A stretch of DNA of 64,000 nt from Sulfuricurvum sp. Lineage in GTDB: Bacteria > Campylobacterota > Campylobacteria > Campylobacterales > Sulfurimonadaceae. The stretch covers positions 248,001 through 312,000 of the forward strand of contig JAQTTG010000003.1 of assembly GCA_028710885.1 (NCBI GenBank). The letters are read 5' to 3'. The notes under the pieces are model-generated. The model searched no databases and had not been told where the DNA came from. It saw nothing but the letters and a program-made list of their open reading frames with translations. Below are positions 1-8,183 of this stretch, in pieces. Each line of letters begins with the position of its first letter. Positions within the stretch are counted from its first letter, which is position 1. The position numbers were made by a program, and so were the translations under genes.

Positions 1-888
1 AGTCTAAAAGAACAATGGTATCGACGAATCGCTTCTGCTCATGATGATCAGAGTATGAAAGAGTTATACGGAGCCCTTTTTGTAGCGACACCAATGTCTC
101 AGGAGTTTCAAACTCTCGTCGGAGCGATGGGACTCAGTGCTGCCCTTTCTATCAGCGGATATCATTTCGGGATACTCAGTTTGATTGCCTATTTTTTCCT
201 GCGTCCAAGTTATCGTTGGTTACAGAATCGCTATTTTCCCTATCGGCATGGAAATCGAGATCTTTTTTGGGTAGTGATCGGATTGCTTTTTCTCTATTTA
301 TGGATTTTGGAGTTTAATCCGGCGATGGTGAGATCGTTTGGGATGATCGCAGTCGGGTATTGGCTTTATGATCGGGGGATAAAAATCGTCTCGCTTCAAA
401 CGCTCTTGATTGCGATCGGGATTATTCTCGCATTTTTCCCTAAACTCTTTTTTTCACTCTCGTTTTGGTTTTCATCGTTCGGGGTGTTGTCCATCTTTAT
501 TTTTATCCGCTATTACGAGCATTGGAAACCTTGGCAAATATTTTTAGCCCTTAATATCTGGTGTTATCTTGTATTGCTCCCTATTTCATTAGCGATATTC
601 GGGACATTTAGCTGGTGGCACATCGGCTCGATCCCGATTAATTTGGTTTTTAATATCTATTATCCGAGTGTTTTGGCACTCCATTTGACACCGTGGGCTG
701 ATTGGTATGATCCCTATCTCGTCAAAATGTTTAAATTAGGAGAGATTCAATCTGTGTATATTCCGATGGCGGTAGGAATAGGAAGTATTTTTTTAGCTTT
801 TGGTGCTATGAGATGGAAGGGCGCATTTTGGTTATTAGGAGGTTTAGGCATCAGTACGCTTGGTAGCGCGATTTATCAAATAGCATAG
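1..888 (+). CDS. comEC: ComEC/Rec2-family competence protein, C-terminal part (5' truncated by window edge)
   Basis: The frame is open from base 1, so the true start lies upstream; the first ATG inside the window (55) is internal. The visible part is strongly hydrophobic with about seven membrane segments. It carries the family hallmark near visible residue 54, SISGYHFG, matching the 'ISG-H-G' motif of the ComEC competence domain. ComEC forms the inner-membrane channel that takes single-stranded DNA into the cytoplasm. No C-terminal metallo-beta-lactamase domain follows, consistent with the shorter ComEC forms of Campylobacterota. The 3' end overlaps the convergent YihY gene by 45 bases. Family assignment is good; residues upstream of the window were not seen. 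Confidence 0.82.
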   Translation, partial: SLKEQWYRRIASAHDDQSMKELYGALFVATPMSQEFQTLVGAMGLSAALSISGYHFGILSLIAYFFLRPSYRWLQNRYFPYRHGNRDLFWVVIGLLFLYLWILEFNPAMVRSFGMIAVGYWLYDRGIKIVSLQTLLIAIGIILAFFPKLFFSLSFWFSSFGVLSIFIFIRYYEHWKPWQIFLALNIWCYLVLLPISLAIFGTFSWWHIGSIPINLVFNIYYPSVLALHLTPWADWYDPYLVKMFKLGEIQSVYIPMAVGIGSIFLAFGAMRWKGAFWLLGGLGISTLGSAIYQIA

Positions 889-1641
889 TTTCATTCCATA
901 TATGACGATGATCCATGAGACATAAATCCATAAAAAGAAAAAAATTAGCGATGAAAATGATCCATACATCGTGGCATAGGTTTTATTATAAAAAACATAT
1001 TGTATGAAACTATTTTTTGCAATCCCCCAAATAACGGCAACAATAAATGAACTGATGGATGCAGCTTTCAGGGTAACTTTTGCATTTACGGCAATTTTAT
1101 AAATTAAAAAAAATATTCCCCATAATAAAAGAAAAGGGAATATCGATAGTGCATGTAAAGCAAAACCACTCATATTGGCTTGTAAGTAAGCTTTTAGGCT
1201 CAGTGAAGCGATGAGGACGATAGGAGTCAGGGTGATCAGTGTCCAGTAGGTAGTGATTGAATCCCAAATACCACGTTTATGAGCATTAAAAATTTTACCG
1301 ACTATGTGCTCGAAGTTTTGGAAAAATAGCATTGATGATACAATCATGGTGGTAAATCCGATTACTCCAAGCTGTACTGAGTTTCGGAAAAAAGATTCGA
1401 GATAGCCTGCTATTGCTTCCGTTTGTCCTGGCATTATGTTTTCAAAAATAAAAATCTGGATTTTGGCATATTGATCATTAAAAACAGGGACATTAGCAAT
1501 AAGACTCAGAGATATAATGAGAAGCGGAACGACCGTAAAAATCGTATAAAAGCTGAGACTGGAGGCATAGACCGTGATTTCACGGTCAAACATTAAAAGA
1601 ACAAATAGTTTTGAATGTCTCCAAGCCGTTTTTATATTCAT
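844..1641 (-). CDS. YihY/virulence factor BrkB family inner-membrane protein
   Basis: A 265-residue polytopic protein of the YihY/BrkB family. A short cytoplasmic N-terminus is followed by about six membrane helices. The early stretch around residues 26-45 (ASSLSFYTIFTVVPLL) is the family signature, normally 'A..a.ay.ll.slfPll'. Members were once annotated as ribonuclease BN, now known to be wrong; their function is unclear. The gene is last in a minus-strand set with the pgbA-like gene and glcD, separated from glcD by only 3 bases. Its final 45 bases overlap the convergent comEC, leaving no room for a separate terminator. Confidence 0.85.
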   Translation of the reverse strand: MNIKTAWRHSKLFVLLMFDREITVYASSLSFYTIFTVVPLLIISLSLIANVPVFNDQYAKIQIFIFENIMPGQTEAIAGYLESFFRNSVQLGVIGFTTMIVSSMLFFQNFEHIVGKIFNAHKRGIWDSITTYWTLITLTPIVLIASLSLKAYLQANMSGFALHALSIFPFLLLWGIFFLIYKIAVNAKVTLKAASISSFIVAVIWGIAKNSFIQYVFYNKTYATMYGSFSSLIFFFLWIYVSWIIVIYGMKLCYLINRATKRTDA

Positions 1642-1644
1642 TTG

Positions 1645-3030
1645 TTATTCAAGTCCCATTTTGGATGGGTTTAGAATATTATTTGGATCAAATGCACGTT
1701 TGATGGATTGAAACAGTGTCATTTCTTCGGGAGTAAATGCCATTGACATGTAGGGAGCTTTTGCCAGTCCGATGCCGTGTTCTCCACTGAGTGTACCACC
1801 GAGATCAATCGTTGCTTGAAATACTTCGCGGATTGCTTCGTAGCCAATTTTCACTTGTTCCGGGTCTTTACCATCCACCATCACATTGGTGTGAACATTG
1901 CCATCACCGGTATGGCCGAAGCATGGGATATTGATATTGTATTTTTGTGCAATTGTATCAAATCGTTCAAGCAGTTCAGGAAGGGCTGAACGGGGAACGG
2001 TGACATCTTCATTGATTTTTTTGGAGCCGTAAACAGAGAGAGATTGACTCGCATTGCGTCGTGCAAACCATAAATCGCTTGCTTCTTGTTTGTTTTGGGC
2101 AATTTTAAAATCACTGCAACCATTTTCACGGAATACTTTTTCGACAATTTCGAGTTGAAAGTCAAGATCTTCTTCAAGATTTCCGTCTACATCAGTAACA
2201 AGAATGGCGCCTGCCTCTATTGGAAGCCCTTTATGATAGACCTGTTCCACAGAACGGATGGTAAGATTATCCAAAAATTCCATAGCTACAGGTGTTACGC
2301 CACTAGCCATTGTTTTATAAACGGCTTCCATGGCTGTATGTACAGTTGGAAAAATTCCCATTGCCGTTTTTGTCATTTTAGGTTTTGAGAGGAGTTTGAG
2401 CGTCACTTCTGTGGTTACTGCCAGAGTTCCTTCGGAAGCAATAAGAATTCCTGTGATGTTGTAACCTGCGACATCTTTGATTGTCCGTTTTCCTGCTTTG
2501 ATTATATCACCATTAGGAAGAACAGCTCGCATCGCCATAACGTAATCTTTGGTAATGCCATATTTTGCAGCGCGCATACCACCTGCATTTTCATTGACGT
2601 TGCCACCGATAGTAGAGTACTCTTGGCTCGCAGGATCGGGAGGATAAAAAAGTCCAACCTCTTCGACTGCCTTTTGAAGCTCGATGTTGACAACACCCGG
2701 CTGAACGATAGCAACCATGTTTTGCATATCAATTTCGAGAATTTTATTCATGTGCTTTTCAAATGCCAAGACGATTCCCCCATTTGCAGGAAGTGCTCCT
2801 CCTGTAAATCCGCTTCCTGCACCGCGTGGGACAATGACGATACGATGCTCATTACAATACTTGAGAATATTGCTGACATCTTGTTCATGTCGTGGAAACA
2901 GTACCGCTTCAGGTTCAAATCGTTCACGTGTAGCGTCATAGCTGTAGGCGATGAGGTGGGCTTTATCGCTATAAACATTTTCATTGCCGAGTAGGTTGGT
3001 AAAAAATTCGATGGCACTGGATGAGAGCAT
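1645..3030 (-). CDS. glcD: FAD-binding glycolate/D-lactate oxidase subunit, GlcD family
   Basis: The 461-residue product has the VAO/PCMH flavoprotein layout. An N-terminal FAD-binding domain carries the PRGAGSGFTGGALP loop near residues 68-81 that binds the pyrophosphate, and GGNVNENAGGMRAAKYG around 142-158. The C-terminal oxidase-C domain ends with the GEHGIGLAK motif. These enzymes oxidise glycolate or D-lactate and pass electrons to the respiratory chain through an iron-sulfur partner (GlcF/LldE type), which is not in this window. It sits 2 bases after the pgbA-like gene and 3 before the YihY gene, so co-transcription is likely. The exact substrate cannot be read from sequence. Confidence 0.88.
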   Translation of the reverse strand: MLSSSAIEFFTNLLGNENVYSDKAHLIAYSYDATRERFEPEAVLFPRHEQDVSNILKYCNEHRIVIVPRGAGSGFTGGALPANGGIVLAFEKHMNKILEIDMQNMVAIVQPGVVNIELQKAVEEVGLFYPPDPASQEYSTIGGNVNENAGGMRAAKYGITKDYVMAMRAVLPNGDIIKAGKRTIKDVAGYNITGILIASEGTLAVTTEVTLKLLSKPKMTKTAMGIFPTVHTAMEAVYKTMASGVTPVAMEFLDNLTIRSVEQVYHKGLPIEAGAILVTDVDGNLEEDLDFQLEIVEKVFRENGCSDFKIAQNKQEASDLWFARRNASQSLSVYGSKKINEDVTVPRSALPELLERFDTIAQKYNINIPCFGHTGDGNVHTNVMVDGKDPEQVKIGYEAIREVFQATIDLGGTLSGEHGIGLAKAPYMSMAFTPEEMTLFQSIKRAFDPNNILNPSKMGLE

Positions 3031-3032
3031 CG

Positions 3033-3830
3033 TTATTCCTTCAAATCAAAATTGCGCAATAGTGCACTTTTATCACTAAATTTGCCTTTGTAAAGCTCAT
3101 ATAATCCTTGATTCTTTGGATTCTTTAAAGCTATTTGTTCAAGATAATAAGGCTCAAATTTATCTAATCGGGAACTTCCCTCACCCCACCATGCGGCACG
3201 AATTTTTGGTACACGTGTATAAAAAGGGGTCATACTTGTTTCTTCTTTAACTAAAGAAGGGGTGAATTCTAATAAAGTAAAGCTTTTACAATCGAGGGTA
3301 AAAAGGGTTTGGGCACTTTGTATGTAGAGTAATCCGATAGAGTTTGCCGTACAATACTCCTGAAAATCTTTTACCAAAGGGGTAGGGTGACCTTCATAAG
3401 AGAGATAGGTTGCATAGTTATCGGGATGTATCCATTCTATTCCTTGCATACTTTTGGTAATCGTATCGTATGTATCATCATTTGGTGCAATTAATAAAGC
3501 TCGTTCATAATCATAGCCCAAAACAGCAGTATCAGAACTCTTTGGACTCCATTGTCCGCTCGGAAGTGAATTTTGGCGTAGTCCATCGTAAGGGCTCAGT
3601 TTGAGAATCGCATGTTTGTTTGAGGGATTGACTTGTTCTACGATGGCACTAGAGATAATTGTACTGTGTGTTGTATCAAATTGGCGAAGGATAAAACCAC
3701 TCATACCTTGATGAAGATTATCTGCAATTACAGCTGCATGGTTATTTTCGACCTGAAGTAAAGGTGTTGTTATAGAAGAGGCGTTAAGTACACCAAAAGA
3801 GATAAGAGTTATGAGCCAGATGCGCATCAT
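3033..3830 (-). CDS. Exported protein with plasminogen-binding-protein PgbA N-terminal-like domain
   Basis: The 265-residue protein starts with a short signal peptide (cleavage likely after VLNAS, about residue 18). The remainder resembles the PGBA_N domain described in Helicobacter pylori PgbA: a beta-rich start with FDTTHSTIISSA, the ALLIAPN segment, WIHPDNYATYL, and DFQEYCTANSIGLLYI followed by a second cysteine in DCKSF; the two cysteines could form a disulfide. H. pylori PgbA has long C-terminal extensions and binds plasminogen. This protein lacks the extension, so a conserved envelope role unrelated to hosts is more likely. Two tandem ATGs follow AAAGGTTACC. It heads the operon with glcD and the YihY gene. 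Confidence 0.7.
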   Translation of the reverse strand: MMRIWLITLISFGVLNASSITTPLLQVENNHAAVIADNLHQGMSGFILRQFDTTHSTIISSAIVEQVNPSNKHAILKLSPYDGLRQNSLPSGQWSPKSSDTAVLGYDYERALLIAPNDDTYDTITKSMQGIEWIHPDNYATYLSYEGHPTPLVKDFQEYCTANSIGLLYIQSAQTLFTLDCKSFTLLEFTPSLVKEETSMTPFYTRVPKIRAAWWGEGSSRLDKFEPYYLEQIALKNPKNQGLYELYKGKFSDKSALLRNFDLKE

Positions 3831-3860
3831 GGTAACCTTTTTGATAAGTAATGGGGGATG

Positions 3861-3866
3861 ATTATA
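3861..3866 (-). promoter_or_regulatory. -10 box of the pgbA-like/glcD/YihY operon
   Basis: TATAAT on the minus strand, 30 bases before the ATG at 3830, with no clear -35, as is usual for Campylobacterota sigma-70 promoters. It is divergent to the csd3 promoter. Confidence 0.6.
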
Positions 3867-3898
3867 GCCTAACGAGTCTTTGTAAATGGAATTTTTGC

Positions 3899-3904
3899 TA
3901 TGAT
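3899..3904 (+). promoter_or_regulatory. -10 box of csd3
   Basis: TATGAT preceded by a T-rich stretch. A transcript would begin near 3911, so the in-frame GTG/ATG codons further upstream (from 3851) are excluded and the start at 3959 is supported. Confidence 0.55.
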
Positions 3905-3958
3905 TTAAATCTTTTTCGCTGTTTGACAGCTAACACGTGTGATAAATCAAGGATAAGA

Positions 3959-5152
3959 ATGGGTCGACTTTTAGCATTATTTTTGTTGCCCATGCTGCTT
4001 TTTGGTGCTTCTATAAAACCATTTAAATGGAATAATGGCGAGAGTTTCCTTACATTCCTAGAACGAAAAAATCTCCCTTTATCTCTTTATTACAATATGG
4101 ATAAAGATGATCAAAAATTGACAGAAGATATCCCTTTTAGTGCTAATTGTCAAATGCTTATAGGGGATAAAAATGCGATTAAGCAAATTTTGATTCCAGT
4201 TAATGATGAGTTACAGTTTCAGATTTATTATTCAACTAAAAAACGTTATGAAATTAAAGTAATTCCTATTGTAAGTGAAGAAAATACCGAGACATTGTAT
4301 ATTCCGATTAAAACCATTCCCTATAATGACATTTTGGCTGCAACAGGATCTAAAAATTTAGCCTCTATTTTTGTTAAGATGTTTAAAGGCAAAGTCAATT
4401 TTAAAAATGGGTTTAAAGAGGGTGAACCGATAGTGATGGTATATACTCAAAAATACCGTTTAGGAAAGCCTTTCTCCATGCCCCAAGTGCATGGGGCAAT
4501 GGTTCAGGTTAGTGGAAAACAATATACAGCATATCTTAATGCAGATGGTCGATTTTATGATGATAAAGGGGCCCAATTTGAAAAATTTCTATTTAAATAT
4601 CCTATCCGAACTCCCCGAATTACATCTGGCTTTAGTAAAAGCAGATATCATCCGATATTACACCGTTATCGTGCCCATTTAGGGGTGGATTTTGGTGCTC
4701 GTCCTGGGACTCCGATATTGGCAACCGGAGATGGGCATGTCTGTTTTGCGGGTAGATCAAGCGGTTATGGTAATACTATTAAGATTCGACATACCAATGG
4801 ATTGATCAGTTTGTATGCTCATCAAAAATCATTTAGGAGCGGTATTCACGTAGGTATCAGTGTAAAGCAGGGCGAAGTGATCGGATATGTCGGTTCATCT
4901 GGGCTCTCATCAGGCCCCCATTTACATTTTGGTATGTATTCAGGAAGTACAGCAATTGATCCGATGAGTGTTATGAAGAGAAAAACTGAAGGGTTTAGTG
5001 GAAAAGAACGTAAAATATTTATGGCAATTCGAGATAAAATAGATCGTAAATTTACTGAAGCACTTCGTTTAAAACCGATAAAAAAACATATATTCAATTT
5101 TGAAAATACTTATTATGTTAATACTGATACCTTTAAACCACAATTGTTTTAA
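3959..5152 (+). CDS. csd3: M23-family peptidoglycan endopeptidase, Csd3/Pgp3-like
   Basis: The 397-residue periplasmic hydrolase has a signal peptide at residues 1-17, an N-terminal regulatory region, and a C-terminal LytM/M23 domain from about residue 215. Zinc ligands are visible: H240 and D244 (HLGVD) and H323 (GPHLHFG), with catalytic H288 in LYAH. Length and layout match H. pylori Csd3/HdpA (about 400 residues), which trims peptide crosslinks and pentapeptides and sets helical cell shape. The start was chosen because it follows AAGGATAAG, gives a clean signal peptide, and lies downstream of the -10 at 3899; a longer frame reaching back to 3851 has no signal peptide. The Nudix gene follows at once. 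Confidence 0.88.
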   Translation: MGRLLALFLLPMLLFGASIKPFKWNNGESFLTFLERKNLPLSLYYNMDKDDQKLTEDIPFSANCQMLIGDKNAIKQILIPVNDELQFQIYYSTKKRYEIKVIPIVSEENTETLYIPIKTIPYNDILAATGSKNLASIFVKMFKGKVNFKNGFKEGEPIVMVYTQKYRLGKPFSMPQVHGAMVQVSGKQYTAYLNADGRFYDDKGAQFEKFLFKYPIRTPRITSGFSKSRYHPILHRYRAHLGVDFGARPGTPILATGDGHVCFAGRSSGYGNTIKIRHTNGLISLYAHQKSFRSGIHVGISVKQGEVIGYVGSSGLSSGPHLHFGMYSGSTAIDPMSVMKRKTEGFSGKERKIFMAIRDKIDRKFTEALRLKPIKKHIFNFENTYYVNTDTFKPQLF

Positions 5153-5162
5153 AAGATAAGTG

Positions 5163-5720
5163 ATGATAAGTGATGTTCATACTCTTCCTTGTGGAACATC
5201 AGAATTTGTAAAGCCAAAACGGATATCTTATTGTCAAGATGGAGTCAAAAAGATTTGGGATGCAGTTGATGTACATGATAGCGTCGCTATTTTGTTGTAT
5301 CACGAAGAGTATAACTGTTTGATCATTGTGAGACAGTTTCGCCCTCCGGTTTACCTGAAAAATGGAAATGGATATACATATGAACTATGTGCAGGGATTG
5401 TCGATAAAGACAAATCACTCATTGAGATCGCATACGAAGAGATACTCGAAGAGTGTGGATTTGATGTCCCTTTGGAGAAGATAGAGAGAATTACCTCATT
5501 TTATACGGCTGTTGGATTTGCAGGATCAGTACAGACGCTGTATTATGCATCGGTAAATGAAGCTATGCGTGTTAGCGAAGGCGGTGGCATTGAGGTTGAA
5601 TCGATAGAAGTGATTGAAATTCCTCTAAGTGAAGCGAAAGTGTTTGTATTAGATGAGACCAAAGCCAAAACACCTGGTCTTATGTTTGGTTTTGGTTGGT
5701 TTTTGGAAAATCAACTGTAG
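5163..5720 (+). CDS. Nudix hydrolase, nucleotide-sugar (UDP-glucose/ADP-ribose) pyrophosphatase type
   Basis: About 185 residues of Nudix fold. The Nudix helix is GIVDKDKSLIEIAYEEILEE followed by CGF. It keeps the EExxEE core that binds divalent metal but has Lys where the first Glu of the classic box stands and Glu where Arg stands. This variant, together with ELCAGIVD just before it, resembles NUDT14-type UDP-sugar pyrophosphatases. It lies 10 bases downstream of csd3 and is probably co-transcribed. A GTG three bases earlier (5160) could also start; ATG was preferred. The substrate is an inference from family resemblance. Confidence 0.8.
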   Translation: MISDVHTLPCGTSEFVKPKRISYCQDGVKKIWDAVDVHDSVAILLYHEEYNCLIIVRQFRPPVYLKNGNGYTYELCAGIVDKDKSLIEIAYEEILEECGFDVPLEKIERITSFYTAVGFAGSVQTLYYASVNEAMRVSEGGGIEVESIEVIEIPLSEAKVFVLDETKAKTPGLMFGFGWFLENQL

Positions 5721-5738
5721 CTCCTGTTTTTACAGGAG
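5721..5738. terminator. Hairpin between the Nudix gene and the convergent TonB receptor
   Basis: A perfect 7-bp stem (CTCCTGT/ACAGGAG) with a TTTT loop starts right after the Nudix stop codon. No U-run follows on either strand, so termination may be weak or the hairpin may serve only as a 3'-end protector. Confidence 0.5.
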
Positions 5739-5759
5739 ATGACGAAACAGTTTTTAGGA

Positions 5760-7907
5760 TTAGAAGCGGATATTTAATGCCGTATTGAAAGATCGTCCCA
5801 TTCCTTGTAGCGGGGTATAGGTTGTTTTTGCATAGTCAACAACATCTATACCACCTAAGGGCATAGCGTATGCTTGATTAAAAAAGTTGGTTACCGCAAC
5901 ATCAAATTTGACATCTTTTGAAATTTGATATCCTGTGCGTAGATCGACTAGGGCATATCCAGGTGTCATAGGTTCTTTTCGGAGGGAATCAACAGAATCT
6001 TTTTTTGCTACGGCTTGGATATCGATACCGTTATTCCATGCTCCGGATACACGATCCAAACTTATTTTGGCGTGAAATGGCATTATATGATAAAGAGACC
6101 CTCCATCATCACGGAACCCGCGCGTATAACCCATAACAGAAGTAAGTGTTCCTACTCCGTTCTCAGCATTATCCCATAACGTTACATGGCCTGATAAATC
6201 TGCCCCAAAGAAATGGGCATCATGATTGGCAAACTGTAATAATCTTATTCCAGTATAGCCTCCTGCAGTTGCTGTTCCTAAAACATTCACATCGATATAA
6301 TTCGCAACTTTTGAATAATAAGGGGTTAACTTTAATCCCCATACTTTATCAGTACTGTCATGAAATGATAAGGTGGTGCTGATTGTGTTTGCTACTTCAG
6401 GTTTAAGATTGAGATTTCCGACATACCCATTGCCATCACCAAACCAGTTGACCATTGCCATATCCATTGCAATTGGCCCACTGGTTAGTGGAGTTGAACC
6501 GTATCCACCAGCCCATGCGTAGCGTTCATAAATATTTGGAGAGCGTGTTTTACGTGCAAAACCTAGTTCTATATCAGATGTATTGCTGTATTCATATTTT
6601 GACATTGCTGTAAAGTCATAATTAACATCTCGCTTATTTTGGTCGAGTAAATTGAAGTTAGTTGCATCCGTACCATCGTTGACCGTGGGATTGTATCCTT
6701 TAACATCACCTGTATTCATCTTGACGATATCGCTGCGAAGGCCGATAACTGAAGATAATTTATCGCTCCATTGCGAGACAGTTTCAGCAAATAGACCGAT
6801 ACGATCTCTGTGCCCGTTGTTAATATTAATAAAAGTTTCATTTCCCATTCCTCCGACAGTGGTTGAAATAGGTGGCCACCAATCATTCAGGGTGTATTTA
6901 TTGTATTCAGTTCCAAATTTAAGCGTATGTTCTTTTGAAATCGGAAGGGTCACTTTGAGATTGAATCCGCTTTCTTTTGCTTGGGTGTACATCGGCATAC
7001 CATACGGACTAGCAGGATTGAATGCTTGTCGCTCGCCCCAAATTTTATTCATATAATGATCAGTTTTTTGGTTATAAGCATTGGCGTCGAGGAGTAGAGT
7101 ACCGATGCGCCCTTTATATCTTAAATTAAAATTGGTTGATTTGTTATCAAGCATATCCATATACTCATTTGGAAAACCTACAAAGTCAACATATGTTTTG
7201 GTAAGTTTGAGTGAGACGATATTATCATCATTAATTTTATATGCAAGGGTTGCAGCATGATTTTGTTGTTGATATAAACTGTCTTTAACAAGTTTCCCGT
7301 TTCCATCTGTGTAATCACCCGATTTTTCAGCAAATCCAGCGTAACTGACACTTATTTTATCATTAGCGGCTGCAGCCGTTACTGCTGCTCCTCGAGCCGC
7401 GTTATTACTGTGATAAAAGCCGCTAAGATCGCCACTAATGATAACTTCACCCGATTTTTGTGCGAACAAAGGATCTTTTGATCTCACAATAATAGTTCCA
7501 CCAATGCTGTCTCCACCTTCACTCACAGGAGTAATTCCTGCTATAGCACCTATGACGGCAATTTTAGATGAATCGATGTAAGAAAGTGCTGGATTCATGT
7601 GGTTAGGACATGCTGAGGTAATCGTCATCCCGTCTATATCAATTTTAACTCGATCGTCAGCCATACCATGGATAACAGGAAGAGAAGCAGTACTACCGTT
7701 AGAATAAAGGCTTACTCCGGGTAAATCGTTTAGCAATGTTGCCGAATCACCAGACATTTTAGTTGCTTTAGAAAGAGTTGTCGTACTGATAGAAGATGAT
7801 ACATCTGCAAGTGTTGTATCAGCCTCTACGGTAATTTTTTGAACCATCATAGGCTCAGAAGCTAATGCTGAGATGGCTGCAAAGGAGAGAAGAAGCATAT
7901 TCTTCAT
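5760..7907 (-). CDS. TonB-dependent outer-membrane copper receptor, OprC/NosA-like
   Basis: A 715-residue TonB-dependent receptor: signal peptide about 1-16, plug domain about 25-145, then a 22-strand barrel ending in a terminal Phe (LNIRF), as outer-membrane barrels do. Copper specificity is suggested by two motifs that match the binding site reported for Pseudomonas OprC (CxxxM plus HxM): C100-PNH-M104 in the plug (ITSACPNHMNPALSYID) and H284-Y-M286 in the barrel. NosA, needed for copper loading of nitrous oxide reductase, is in the same group. The gene stands alone behind its own leader region. AAGGAATAAAAGT precedes ATG. Copper uptake would serve the cbb3 oxidase whose CcoI and CcoS factors lie at 30-33 kb. 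Confidence 0.85.
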   Translation of the reverse strand: MKNMLLLSFAAISALASEPMMVQKITVEADTTLADVSSSISTTTLSKATKMSGDSATLLNDLPGVSLYSNGSTASLPVIHGMADDRVKIDIDGMTITSACPNHMNPALSYIDSSKIAVIGAIAGITPVSEGGDSIGGTIIVRSKDPLFAQKSGEVIISGDLSGFYHSNNAARGAAVTAAAANDKISVSYAGFAEKSGDYTDGNGKLVKDSLYQQQNHAATLAYKINDDNIVSLKLTKTYVDFVGFPNEYMDMLDNKSTNFNLRYKGRIGTLLLDANAYNQKTDHYMNKIWGERQAFNPASPYGMPMYTQAKESGFNLKVTLPISKEHTLKFGTEYNKYTLNDWWPPISTTVGGMGNETFININNGHRDRIGLFAETVSQWSDKLSSVIGLRSDIVKMNTGDVKGYNPTVNDGTDATNFNLLDQNKRDVNYDFTAMSKYEYSNTSDIELGFARKTRSPNIYERYAWAGGYGSTPLTSGPIAMDMAMVNWFGDGNGYVGNLNLKPEVANTISTTLSFHDSTDKVWGLKLTPYYSKVANYIDVNVLGTATAGGYTGIRLLQFANHDAHFFGADLSGHVTLWDNAENGVGTLTSVMGYTRGFRDDGGSLYHIMPFHAKISLDRVSGAWNNGIDIQAVAKKDSVDSLRKEPMTPGYALVDLRTGYQISKDVKFDVAVTNFFNQAYAMPLGGIDVVDYAKTTYTPLQGMGRSFNTALNIRF

Positions 7908-7948
7908 ACTTTTATTCCTTAAGTAAAGATAAAGAATTGTAGGAAAGA

Positions 7949-7966
7949 AGTGTTACAATAGTGTTA
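7949..7966. promoter_or_regulatory. Direct repeat AGTGTTA upstream of the copper receptor
   Basis: AGTGTTA occurs at 7949-7955 and 7960-7966, one helical turn apart (11-bp period), 42-59 bases upstream of the receptor start. A near-inverse copy (GTTACACTT) lies at 8011-8019. Such spacing suits a winged-helix or similar regulator; none is identified. Confidence 0.3.
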
Positions 7967-8025
7967 AGTCAATGGAAGAAAGTCTGCTCATTAGTAGATT
8001 CATTTTTTATGTTACACTTCTACCC

Positions 8026-8115
8026 ATGAATAAAAAACAGATATTTTTAACCATCACTCTCTTAGCAGCATCAGGCTATTTCCTTTTTTCAGGGTTTAGC
8101 CTTTTATTTCATTGA
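8026..8115 (+). CDS. Possible 29-residue single-membrane-helix peptide
   Basis: A short open frame in the 276-base gap between the copper receptor and agmatine deiminase. Lysines at residues 3-4 precede one hydrophobic helix (about residues 6-28), giving a plausible inner-membrane miniprotein. There is no convincing Shine-Dalgarno, and the frame could be chance. The rest of the gap (7908-8025 and 8116-8183) shows only the AGTGTTA repeats and no other gene. Confidence 0.22.
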   Translation: MNKKQIFLTITLLAASGYFLFSGFSLLFH

Positions 8116-8183
8116 GTGAAATAGTATGAGTCAAGAGAATATCTCCATTCAACGTTGTGTGATATTGAGATAAAAAGTTCGTT

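Noticed and set aside
3851-3958. A longer N-terminus for the Csd3-like peptidase starting at 3851
   Set aside because: The extension would start upstream of the TATGAT box at 3899, has no Shine-Dalgarno, and would bury the signal peptide.
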